NCBI GenBank assembly: GCA_022616595.1
Contig: JAKEEL010000155.1
Location: forward strand, 1-5,669
DNA length: 5,669 nucleotides
Direction of reading: 5' to 3'
From: Methylococcaceae bacterium
GTDB taxonomy: Bacteria; Pseudomonadota; Gammaproteobacteria; Methylococcales; UBA1147
Below are positions 1 to 5,669 of the stretch, one piece after another (the stretch's first letter is position 1; each line of letters starts with the position of its first letter). Both the position numbers and the translations under genes were made by a program. The notes beneath the pieces are model-generated. The model was not told the origin of the DNA, searched no databases, and worked only from the letters and a program-made list of their open reading frames with translations.

Positions 1-1210
1 GAATCCGCGTTTCGAGGTAGTCGATGCCGAGCTGGTCCGTCATCTCAAAGGGTCCGGCCCTCCAGTTGAAACCCAGGCGCATCGCGCGGTCGATGTCCGC
101 CAGGTTGCGCGCGACCTCGGGCACCAACCCGGCTGAATAATTCAAAGTCTCCGAAACGACCTTCCAGGCAAAGCGACCGAGTTCGGATGGTAAATCCAGC
201 AGGGCTCTAAGCGAAGAACTACCGGATTGGTCGGGCAGTTCCAGTAAGGCTTTTCGAGTCTGACGGTAGTCACCACTCGCAAGATCGATGGAATCGCTGA
301 TCTTTTCTCCATCGACCCGGCGAATGCGGTAGAAACCGGATCCGCACTTGCGTCCGAGATAGCCTCGGTCCAACATGTTGTGATAGACAGCGGGAATTTT
401 GCTATACGCATGGAACGGATCGCCGTCCGGAAGTCCTGCCTTCAGGCTGTCGATGATATGCGGAATCAAATCGAGGCCGATCAGATCGAAGAGGCCGAAT
501 ATTCCGGTCTTCGGGTTGCCGAGCGGTCTGCTCAGTGCCGCATCGACTTCTTCGATGCTCAGGTTCAACCGGATCGCCTCGTGCAGGGCGCACTGAAGCC
601 AGAATACTCCGATCCGGTTGCAGATGAATCCCGGAGTATCACTGCACTCGACAAGGCTTTTCCCAAGATCCTGGTCGATGAAATTTGCGATAGTCCGGAC
701 GATTTCGGCGCGGGTCATGGGCCCGCGGATGATTTCGAGCAGGCGCATGGTGCGCGGAGGATTGAAGAAATGCGTGATCAGGAAATTCCTGGCAAAGCCT
801 TGTGGCATTCCGCGAGTCAGCTCGCTGAGCGGAATGGTCGAGGTATTCGAGGAAACGATGCATTCCGGGTTTCTGACTTCCTCGATGTTCTTGTAAAGCG
901 CCTGCTTGACATCGAGCCGTTCGACAATGGCCTCGACGATCCAGTCGACTCCGCGCAGCCAGTGCAGATGATCTTCCACGTTGCCGGGGATGACCTGTCT
1001 GGCATTGTCCGGATGGGTAAAGGCCGGAAGCACCGGCATGTGTAACAGGCGATCGACTGCCGACCGGGCGATCGCGCTACGATCATCGACACCCTCGGGG
1101 ACGATATCCAGCAGATACACGTCGAGCCCGGCATTGGCGATGTGTGCCGCTATCCTGGCGCCCATGACCCCGGCGCCGATCACCGCCGCTTTCCTCAAAC
1201 CTTGCTTCAT
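1..1210 (-). CDS. fadN: 3-hydroxyacyl-CoA dehydrogenase, FadN-like (partial, cut by left edge)
   Basis: The protein oxidises (3S)-3-hydroxyacyl-CoA to 3-ketoacyl-CoA with NAD+ in cytoplasmic beta-oxidation. I translated 403 residues from the ATG at 1210; the frame stays open to the window edge. Residues 1-185 form the NAD-binding domain, with the Rossmann motif GAGVMG at 12-17 and the acidic D35 that ends the second strand. The catalytic residues are present: S124 in SSNTST, H147 in THFFNPP, E159 in RLLEII and N198 in FICNRI. A first C-terminal dehydrogenase domain covers about 190-290 (GYLGRKCGSGFY near its end). A second, diverged one begins near 340 and contains IDRAMRLGFNW and GPFEMTD. 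The dehydrogenase-first order and this second repeat match FadN-type proteins, which usually carry an enoyl-CoA hydratase domain at the C-terminus and run to about 700-800 residues; that part would lie outside the window. The start is supported by AAAGGAG eight bases upstream. It lies 64 bases after fadD and is probably co-transcribed. The dehydrogenase family is certain; the FadN subfamily is inferred. Confidence 0.93.
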   Translation of the reverse strand, partial: MKQGLRKAAVIGAGVMGARIAAHIANAGLDVYLLDIVPEGVDDRSAIARSAVDRLLHMPVLPAFTHPDNARQVIPGNVEDHLHWLRGVDWIVEAIVERLDVKQALYKNIEEVRNPECIVSSNTSTIPLSELTRGMPQGFARNFLITHFFNPPRTMRLLEIIRGPMTRAEIVRTIANFIDQDLGKSLVECSDTPGFICNRIGVFWLQCALHEAIRLNLSIEEVDAALSRPLGNPKTGIFGLFDLIGLDLIPHIIDSLKAGLPDGDPFHAYSKIPAVYHNMLDRGYLGRKCGSGFYRIRRVDGEKISDSIDLASGDYRQTRKALLELPDQSGSSSLRALLDLPSELGRFAWKVVSETLNYSAGLVPEVARNLADIDRAMRLGFNWRAGPFEMTDQLGIDYLETRI

Positions 1211-1218
1211 GAAGCTTG

Positions 1219-1225
1219 CTCCTTT
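1219..1225 (-). promoter_or_regulatory. Shine-Dalgarno site of the fadN-like gene
   Basis: On the minus strand the sequence reads AAAGGAG, eight bases before the ATG at 1210. It is the best ribosome binding site in the window and fixes the start of the dehydrogenase gene. An in-frame TTG at 1228 lies upstream of this site and is therefore unlikely as the start. Confidence 0.8.
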
Positions 1226-1238
1226 CAATGGAAGGAAC

Positions 1239-1253
1239 GCCGGATGCGCCGGC
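1239..1253 (-). other. small GC-rich hairpin between fadD and the fadN-like gene
   Basis: GCCGG at 1239-1243 and CCGGC at 1249-1253 can form a five-base-pair stem with a five-base loop. On the minus-strand transcript the hairpin is followed by a mixed TTCCTTCC stretch, not a T run, so it does not look like an efficient intrinsic terminator. It could be an RNA-processing or stability element that sets a different level for the downstream gene, or it may be chance in GC-rich DNA. Confidence 0.3.
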
Positions 1254-1274
1254 ACATCCCGCGATGCACCATTA

Positions 1275-3023
1275 TTAATTCATGAGTTCCCGAAGCTTTC
1301 TGCGCAATACCTTACCGATATCCGATTTCGGAAGATCGGGCACGAAAATGATCGACTTCGGGACCTTGTAAGGAGTCAGCCGTTCACGACAATAGAGTAT
1401 CAGTTGCTGTTCATCCAATTCGGGATTGCTGCTGACCACGAAAGCCCTGATTGCTTCGCCGCAATCGTCATCCTCGATACCGATCACGCCGCACTCCACC
1501 GCATCCGGATGGTTGCAGATGACCACCTCGATGTCGTTCGGAAAGACATTGAAACCGGAGACGATGATCATGTCTTTTTTCCGGTCGACCAAGTGGATGT
1601 AACCGTCGTCGATACGGGCAATATCGCCGGTCTTCAACCAACCGTCGGGACTCAGCACTTTTTCGGTTTCGTCTGGCCGGTTCCAGTAACCTTGCATGAC
1701 CTGCGGGCCTCGAACCCATAATTCACCGATTTCGCCCGAGGGAAGTTCGAAGCCCTCGTCATCACGGATGCTGCATTCGGTCGATGGCAGGGGCAGGCCG
1801 ATGCTGCCGTTGTAATTTTGCAGGTTCAGCGGGTTCAGACACACCGCGGGCGAAGCTTCCGTGAGTCCGTAGCCTTCGATCAGTGAGCATCCGGTCAAGG
1901 CTTTCCAGCGTTCGGCGACCGATCGCTGAATCGCCATGCCCCCGCCCACACTGAGTTTGAGCGTTGAAAAATCGAGATCTTTAAATCCCGGGGTAGTCAT
2001 TAGCCGGTTGAACAAGGTATTGACACCCGGTATGCAGGTGAAGGGAACGCGCTTGAGTTCTTTGATGAAGGTGGGTAAATCACGCGGATTGGTGATCAGA
2101 TAGTTCAGGCTGCCGAGATTGATGAAGGTCAGAAAACTCGCGGTCAGCGAGAAGATATGATACAAGGGCAACGCATTGATCACGATTTCCCGTCCGGGGA
2201 CGATTTGCTTGCCCGGCACCGCGCCGCGACTGATCCACAGAGTCGATTGCTGCATATTGATCAGGAGGTTCCGGTGACTCAGAACCGCGCCCTTGCAGAC
2301 TCCGGTGGTTCCCCCGGTATATTGCAGTACCGCGGTATCATCGGGATCGATCTCGGGTGGACGGAATGAGATCCGGCTGCCTTTCGCGAGCGCCCATTTG
2401 AAGGGCATGGACTCTCGGATTCGAGAATCGGGGACCATCTTTTTGACATGCTTGACGACAAAATTGACCACCAGGGATCTCGGAAAAGTCAATAGATCTC
2501 CGATCGAAGTCCTGATCACGTGTTCAACCGCTGTAACTTGGAGCACCGACTCGAGCACGTGACAGAAATTTTCCAGAATAATGATTGCCTTGGCACCCGA
2601 ATCACTTAATTGATGTTGCAGTTCGTCCGGCGTGTACAGCGGGTTGATGTTTACCACAATGAGTCCCGCCTTGAGGATTCCGAGGATCGCAACCGCATGC
2701 TGCAGCAGATTCGGCATCATGATCGCGACCCGGCTTCCTTTCGGCAGACCGATTTCTTGCGCAAGATAATTGGCCAATTGCGAACTGATTTCGTCCAGTT
2801 GGGTATAGCTCAACTGCGTACCCATATTGGCAACCGCCGGGTGATCCGGATATTTTCGAACGATCGAGGCGAAAAAATCGGGAATTGAAGACCAGGGTAC
2901 GGGACCGACTTCCGCGGGGGTACCTTCGGGATATTGCGTGATCCAGGGTTTATCCCGGCTTTGTTTAAACTCCGGGCAGGCTTTCGGCGGTTTGTTGATC
3001 ATAGGTCTCATAGGCCCTGGCAT
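1275..3023 (-). CDS. fadD: long-chain fatty-acid--CoA ligase (acyl-CoA synthetase)
   Basis: This enzyme activates free fatty acids to acyl-CoA using ATP and CoA, through an acyl-adenylate, at the inner face of the membrane. It belongs to the ANL adenylate-forming superfamily. Visible motifs, numbered from the first ATG, are the phosphate-binding loop YTGGTTGVCKGA (235-246), LPLYHIF (285-291), EGYGLTEASP (383-392), GWLKTGD (461-467), the FadD signature from DRKKDM to FPNDIE (480-499), and the C-terminal catalytic lysine K571 in PKSDIGKVLRR. By eye it matches E. coli FadD (561 residues) nearly end to end; the match begins near residue 26 (PWITQYPEGTP). The first ATG is therefore not certain: in-frame ATGs at 3023, 3011 and 3002 are all possible, and none has a strong Shine-Dalgarno. 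All three overlap the preceding gene (by 59, 47 or 38 bases), which suggests translational coupling. The loop has Cys243 where most FadD proteins have Ala. Substrate chain length cannot be read from the sequence. Confidence 0.96.
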   Translation of the reverse strand: MPGPMRPMINKPPKACPEFKQSRDKPWITQYPEGTPAEVGPVPWSSIPDFFASIVRKYPDHPAVANMGTQLSYTQLDEISSQLANYLAQEIGLPKGSRVAIMMPNLLQHAVAILGILKAGLIVVNINPLYTPDELQHQLSDSGAKAIIILENFCHVLESVLQVTAVEHVIRTSIGDLLTFPRSLVVNFVVKHVKKMVPDSRIRESMPFKWALAKGSRISFRPPEIDPDDTAVLQYTGGTTGVCKGAVLSHRNLLINMQQSTLWISRGAVPGKQIVPGREIVINALPLYHIFSLTASFLTFINLGSLNYLITNPRDLPTFIKELKRVPFTCIPGVNTLFNRLMTTPGFKDLDFSTLKLSVGGGMAIQRSVAERWKALTGCSLIEGYGLTEASPAVCLNPLNLQNYNGSIGLPLPSTECSIRDDEGFELPSGEIGELWVRGPQVMQGYWNRPDETEKVLSPDGWLKTGDIARIDDGYIHLVDRKKDMIIVSGFNVFPNDIEVVICNHPDAVECGVIGIEDDDCGEAIRAFVVSSNPELDEQQLILYCRERLTPYKVPKSIIFVPDLPKSDIGKVLRRKLRELMN

Positions 3024-5316
3024 AGGGCAGCAGGTTGGCGCATCGTTGGATGAAAGTGGAAATGCTTTCCTGGGTCCGCCCGATATTTTCCATCAGGATT
3101 CCGTGTCGATCCGATTCGATACTCAACAATTCCTTGATCGGCGAGCCCAGTTTGCGCAGAATGATATCCGCGCTCTTGGGATCCACGGTGGGGTCCTTGT
3201 TCGCCTGAATCAACAGGACCGGACAATGAACATCGCCCAAACGGGTTTCCAGCTCGGCGATCAGGCGGCGCAATTCATAAAGTCCCCGGATTGGAATGTT
3301 CTGGTAGTTTACGGTCGGATGTTCCGGTTTGTTTTGCAAGAACGGTTTGACGCCTTCATAACTCGATATCCAACGGACCAGTTTATTGGTGCCGTGCACC
3401 AGCGGAACGAACATCATTTTAGGATCGCGAAATTTGATCGGCACGGAAATCGCCGACACGCCGGTCAGGGAATCGGGTTGATCGGACGCGAGCCGCAGCG
3501 CCAGCGCCCCGCCGGTGGAAAAGCCGACGACATGGATCTGGTCCGCGTATTGCTGGAGGATCGAATAAGCCCTGAGAACCGAGTCGTACCAGTCTTCCCA
3601 TTGCCGTTCGCGCAAGTCCTTCGGAGAAGTGCCATGGCCTTTCAGGCGCACCCCGATGACCACATAGCCTTGTTCGAACAGGCGTTCTCCGAAGGAACGG
3701 ACTTCCGCCGGCGAAGCGAGGAGACCGTGGACAAGAATAACGCCGGCTCCCGCATTTTGTTTCGGCAGGAAAAAGAACGGGCGGGAATCTTCCGTGGCGG
3801 TCTCGAGCTGGTTGAGTTCATCGAAACCCGGTTTGGAGTAAATTTGTTTGTCCCATTTCCAGGACATCAACTCGTCGTCGAAATGCAAGGCCGCCTCGCG
3901 TACCTGATCGAATTGGCTGGCTTCATTCAAGGAATTCTCACAAATCGTGCGGATAAAGGGCAGCGGGGCCACTTCGTTGGCATAGACAGCGACCAGGTTT
4001 TCCATGCGGATGGTATCGAAATCGTGTTCTTCAACAAGCTTCGGTAAAAAGCGGTAGGAATTCTCCAGAGGTTCGATCAGTTCACTCGATTCGGCCATAT
4101 ACAGGAATTGTTCCAGGCCTTTGTTGTTGCCCTCCTCGAGATGACGGTAAACATCCGGATCCAGGAGGCTTCGGTGTAAATGGATCGAGGGAATTTTTTG
4201 CACCGACTTGACCGCGAGATACAGAGCCTTGTGGAATAGCGAACGGCTGATTTCAATATCGCCGCGCTTCAGGAGCAGCATGATGATCGATGAGGCCAGA
4301 TGGCTGATATTCACCGTCACGGCCTGATACATATACTCCATATAGAGATCGCGCAGAAAATGAGCATTGCGCTTGATACCCGCGGCAAGAAGCTTTTCGC
4401 TGCGCGAGGCCGCCCGGGTATGCAGGTCGAAGAGTCGGTCGATGGAGTCGATATTGGGCGAGATCCGGTCGATCAGCTCGCGTTCCCACCATCGCCAGGC
4501 CGACTCCGCGAGGATCGGCGTTCCGAATCGGATGTCCATGTCGGTGTCCTTCAGCAGGATATTGCCTTCGATCAACAGTTCCTCGGAATGCCGGCGGGTC
4601 AATCCCGAGTTGAGCAGTTCAGCGCCTTTGCGTAATAGATTCTCATTGATACGGATCGGGTAGAACGTGATATTCGCGGGCACGATGACCGTGGGCCGCA
4701 GAGCGGCCTCGAGCAAGCTTCCGATATGATCGATTCCGATCTCGGTGCACCAGCGTTCCAAGCGATTCTTGTCCTGGTAGTAATAAGCATTGCGGATGAT
4801 TTTCTTCAAGGCATCCACACCGAGCGCGAGGACCGCGGCGCCGGTGTGCTGTTTTCGGCGTCCCATCGTACTGCGGGAAAAAATGCTGTATTCCCCTTTA
4901 TGGTCCACAACCTGCCGGTCCTTGACCATGCCGCCTTCAGGAAAGATGATGATTTTGCGCCCCTTGAGGACCTGCCTGCTCAAAATCGGCAGCAGATTTT
5001 CATGATCGTGGGGAACCGCGCCGACCGAAGTCAGGTAATTGGACAGCACATCATCCCCGGCAAAAAATTCGCGGTGGGCGACCGAAAAACAATAGCTTCC
5101 GGTTTCTTCGTAGATCAGATACTGCGGGATGAAGGTTTCGAAGCGTGCGAAATGGTTGAACAGGAAGATTTCGCCGCGTTCGATCGCACTTTTTTCGGAA
5201 TGCAGCTTGACGTTGACGGAAAGCAGCTTTTTGAGGGTCCTGAATACCCGGACCGACCACTCATAAGTCGATGGGACGATCTCGTATTCTTGGGCCGCAG
5301 GCAGATCCGCGCTCAT
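2965..5316 (-). CDS. fusion protein: PlsB/GPAT-like acyltransferase + alpha/beta hydrolase
   Basis: This 783-residue protein has three parts. Residues about 45-225 are an LPLAT-type acyltransferase domain: motif I is NHFARFE (H55, then E60 where HX4D is usual), an HREFF segment lies at 81-85, motif III is FPEGG (125-129), and IVPANITFYP (211-220) fits motif IV. Residues about 330-460 are helical and resemble by eye the PlsB C-terminal region (VNISHLASSIIMLLLKRG, and RMENLVAVYANEVAPLP near 437-453), which points to the GPAT family. Residues about 524-765 are an alpha/beta hydrolase with HGLLASP (530-536), nucleophile S600 in GFSTG, D708 in NKDPTVD and H738 in SDRHG, most like monoacylglycerol lipases and Est30-type carboxylesterases. 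No signal peptide or clear transmembrane helix is visible, so I infer a cytoplasmic or peripheral membrane location. The ATG at 5316 is the only reasonable start: an in-frame stop lies at 5350-5352, with no other start codon between. Its Shine-Dalgarno is poor. It is the first gene before fadD, so the hydrolase may supply fatty acids to FadD. The actual substrates are unknown. Confidence 0.88.
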   Translation of the reverse strand: MSADLPAAQEYEIVPSTYEWSVRVFRTLKKLLSVNVKLHSEKSAIERGEIFLFNHFARFETFIPQYLIYEETGSYCFSVAHREFFAGDDVLSNYLTSVGAVPHDHENLLPILSRQVLKGRKIIIFPEGGMVKDRQVVDHKGEYSIFSRSTMGRRKQHTGAAVLALGVDALKKIIRNAYYYQDKNRLERWCTEIGIDHIGSLLEAALRPTVIVPANITFYPIRINENLLRKGAELLNSGLTRRHSEELLIEGNILLKDTDMDIRFGTPILAESAWRWWERELIDRISPNIDSIDRLFDLHTRAASRSEKLLAAGIKRNAHFLRDLYMEYMYQAVTVNISHLASSIIMLLLKRGDIEISRSLFHKALYLAVKSVQKIPSIHLHRSLLDPDVYRHLEEGNNKGLEQFLYMAESSELIEPLENSYRFLPKLVEEHDFDTIRMENLVAVYANEVAPLPFIRTICENSLNEASQFDQVREAALHFDDELMSWKWDKQIYSKPGFDELNQLETATEDSRPFFFLPKQNAGAGVILVHGLLASPAEVRSFGERLFEQGYVVIGVRLKGHGTSPKDLRERQWEDWYDSVLRAYSILQQYADQIHVVGFSTGGALALRLASDQPDSLTGVSAISVPIKFRDPKMMFVPLVHGTNKLVRWISSYEGVKPFLQNKPEHPTVNYQNIPIRGLYELRRLIAELETRLGDVHCPVLLIQANKDPTVDPKSADIILRKLGSPIKELLSIESDRHGILMENIGRTQESISTFIQRCANLLPYARAYETYDQQTAESLPGV

Positions 5317-5370
5317 GTCGTTGCTGATAGGCTGAATTCCGATGGGTGTTCAAATTATTCTACAACACTT

Positions 5371-5399
5371 ATTTAAGATCATTCCGGGGCATTTGGCAA
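5371..5399 (-). promoter_or_regulatory. candidate sigma70-type promoter for the fusion-fadD-fadN operon
   Basis: On the minus strand, TTGCCA (5399-5394; five of six matches to TTGACA) is followed by a 17-base spacer and TTAAAT (5376-5371; four of six matches to TATAAT). Transcription would start near 5364, leaving a leader of roughly 48 bases before the ATG at 5316. A short inverted repeat, CTTA-TT-TAAG (5368-5377), overlaps the -10 element. The surrounding AT-rich stretch fits a promoter. A second -10-like hexamer, TAGAAT (5362-5357), has no matching -35. No clear FadR or PsrA operator was recognised. Confidence 0.45.
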
Positions 5400-5430
5400 T
5401 TGGTTGGCCGGGTCAGGAGAAAAAGATCGC

Positions 5431-5443
5431 CACCTGTCAGGTG
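5431..5443. promoter_or_regulatory. perfect 6-1-6 palindrome, possible operator
   Basis: CACCTG-T-CAGGTG is a perfect inverted repeat with a single central base, 31 bases upstream of the -35 candidate. Its half GTCAGG recurs in the same orientation at 5412-5417, 24 bases away from the copy at 5436-5441. The size and symmetry would suit a dimeric regulator. With only a one-base centre it would not make a good RNA hairpin. The binding protein is unknown and the site may be chance. Confidence 0.35.
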
Positions 5444-5587
5444 TTCGTAAAATTGACGATTGTGCACGCGGGGGCTCCAACACTCCCTGCCGCATGAGCG
5501 AGTACCTGAATTTCCGTTCCTTCCCAAAGCGTGGAAGTGTTTGCCCACCCCTGAATGAGATCAGTCCATCATACAAAATACAAATGA
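5444..5587. other. non-coding stretch with no recognised gene
   Basis: This is the middle of the roughly 320-base gap upstream of the operon. Short open frames occur on both strands (a 67-codon plus frame from 5404 whose stop falls inside the terminator hairpin, and a 65-codon minus frame from 5576 to 5379), but neither has a ribosome binding site or a recognisable protein. A weak inverted repeat, CTTCC/GGAAG, lies at 5520-5524 and 5533-5537. I see no tRNA or known RNA family here. A small RNA cannot be excluded. Confidence 0.5.
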
Positions 5588-5623
5588 AAAAGGGGTGTGG
5601 GTTGTAAAGCCCTCACCCCTTTT
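5588..5623 (-). terminator. intrinsic terminator, potentially bidirectional
   Basis: AAAAGGGGTG (5588-5597) pairs perfectly with CACCCCTTTT (5614-5623). After one T/T mismatch, GGG (5599-5601) pairs with CCC (5610-5612), leaving a loop of eight bases. Read on the minus strand, the stem ends in a run of five T's followed by a T-rich tail, the better orientation. Read on the plus strand it ends in four T's. It would end transcription of a gene to the right of the window and insulate the operon from it. Confidence 0.8.
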
Positions 5624-5634
5624 GGATTCGAGTC

Positions 5635-5669
5635 TCAGCGTTGCGCGAGTGCCGCAAGCGTAATGATTA
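5635..5669 (-). CDS. possible C-terminal tail of an upstream gene (partial)
   Basis: On the minus strand a frame open to the window edge ends in TGA at 5637-5635 and reads IITLAALAQR before the stop. The stop lies 11 bases before the terminator hairpin, which is the spacing expected for a gene end. This is the only reason for proposing it: eleven codons are too few to identify a product, and another minus frame also stays open through this stretch. The product is unknown. Confidence 0.35.
   Translation of the reverse strand, partial: IITLAALAQR

Noticed and set aside
1239..1253. The hairpin between fadD and the fadN-like gene as a terminator.
   Set aside because: The stem has only five pairs and is not followed by T's, and a strong ribosome binding site follows directly, so read-through is more likely.
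380..1721. Plus-strand open frames of 221 and 246 codons (380-1045 and 981-1721).
   Set aside because: They are antisense to the clearly coding dehydrogenase and fadD genes, and one crosses the gap between them. No motif or ribosome binding site supports them.
2938..4047. A 369-codon open frame on the plus strand.
   Set aside because: It lies opposite the hydrolase half of the fusion and the start of fadD. Its translation is rich in Q, R and D without any recognisable motif, whereas the minus strand has intact catalytic motifs throughout.
4726..5376. A 216-codon plus-strand frame that extends into the operon's promoter region.
   Set aside because: It is the mirror of the acyltransferase domain, and its composition fits a shadow frame.
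5379..5607. Two short opposite frames (minus 5576-5379, plus 5404-5607) in the upstream gap.
   Set aside because: There is no Shine-Dalgarno and no familiar protein sequence; one ends inside the terminator stem and the other overlaps the promoter candidate.
5624..5636. GGATTCGAGTCTC, which recalls a tRNA T-loop.
   Set aside because: No matching acceptor stem, anticodon arm or D arm could be found at the correct distances on either strand.

Overview
The window looks like part of a bacterial, probably gammaproteobacterial, fatty-acid utilisation operon. Everything that can be supported as coding lies on the minus strand, so transcription runs from right to left. The gammaproteobacterial guess is inference: it rests on a FadD that aligns by eye with remembered E. 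coli FadD along nearly its whole length, and on moderate base composition. No rRNA, tRNA, insertion sequence or CRISPR array is visible.

Layout in transcription order. At the right edge (about 5635-5669) there may be the last few codons of an unidentified upstream gene, followed directly by a strong, nearly symmetric hairpin terminator (5588-5623). Next comes a non-coding stretch of about 320 bases (5317-5634). It holds a 13-base palindrome (5431-5443) and a sigma70-like promoter candidate (5371-5399) pointing left. The first operon gene (5316-2965) encodes a 783-residue fusion: a PlsB/GPAT-like acyltransferase at the N-terminus, a PlsB-C-like helical segment in the middle, and an alpha/beta hydrolase with a complete Ser-Asp-His triad at the C-terminus. 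It overlaps the second gene, a FadD-type long-chain acyl-CoA synthetase (3023-1275). After 64 bases with a good Shine-Dalgarno sequence comes a FadN-type 3-hydroxyacyl-CoA dehydrogenase (1210 to the left edge), which is cut off by the window after 403 residues.

The genes make a plausible pathway. The hydrolase half of the fusion could free fatty acids from an ester lipid, FadD would activate them to acyl-CoA, and the FadN-like protein would carry out the dehydrogenase step of beta-oxidation, plus the hydratase step if its C-terminal domain is present beyond the window. The acyltransferase half would instead use acyl groups for lipid synthesis, so the first protein seems to join lipid-making and lipid-breaking activities in one chain. 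This is the most unusual object here. Its substrates cannot be read from the sequence.
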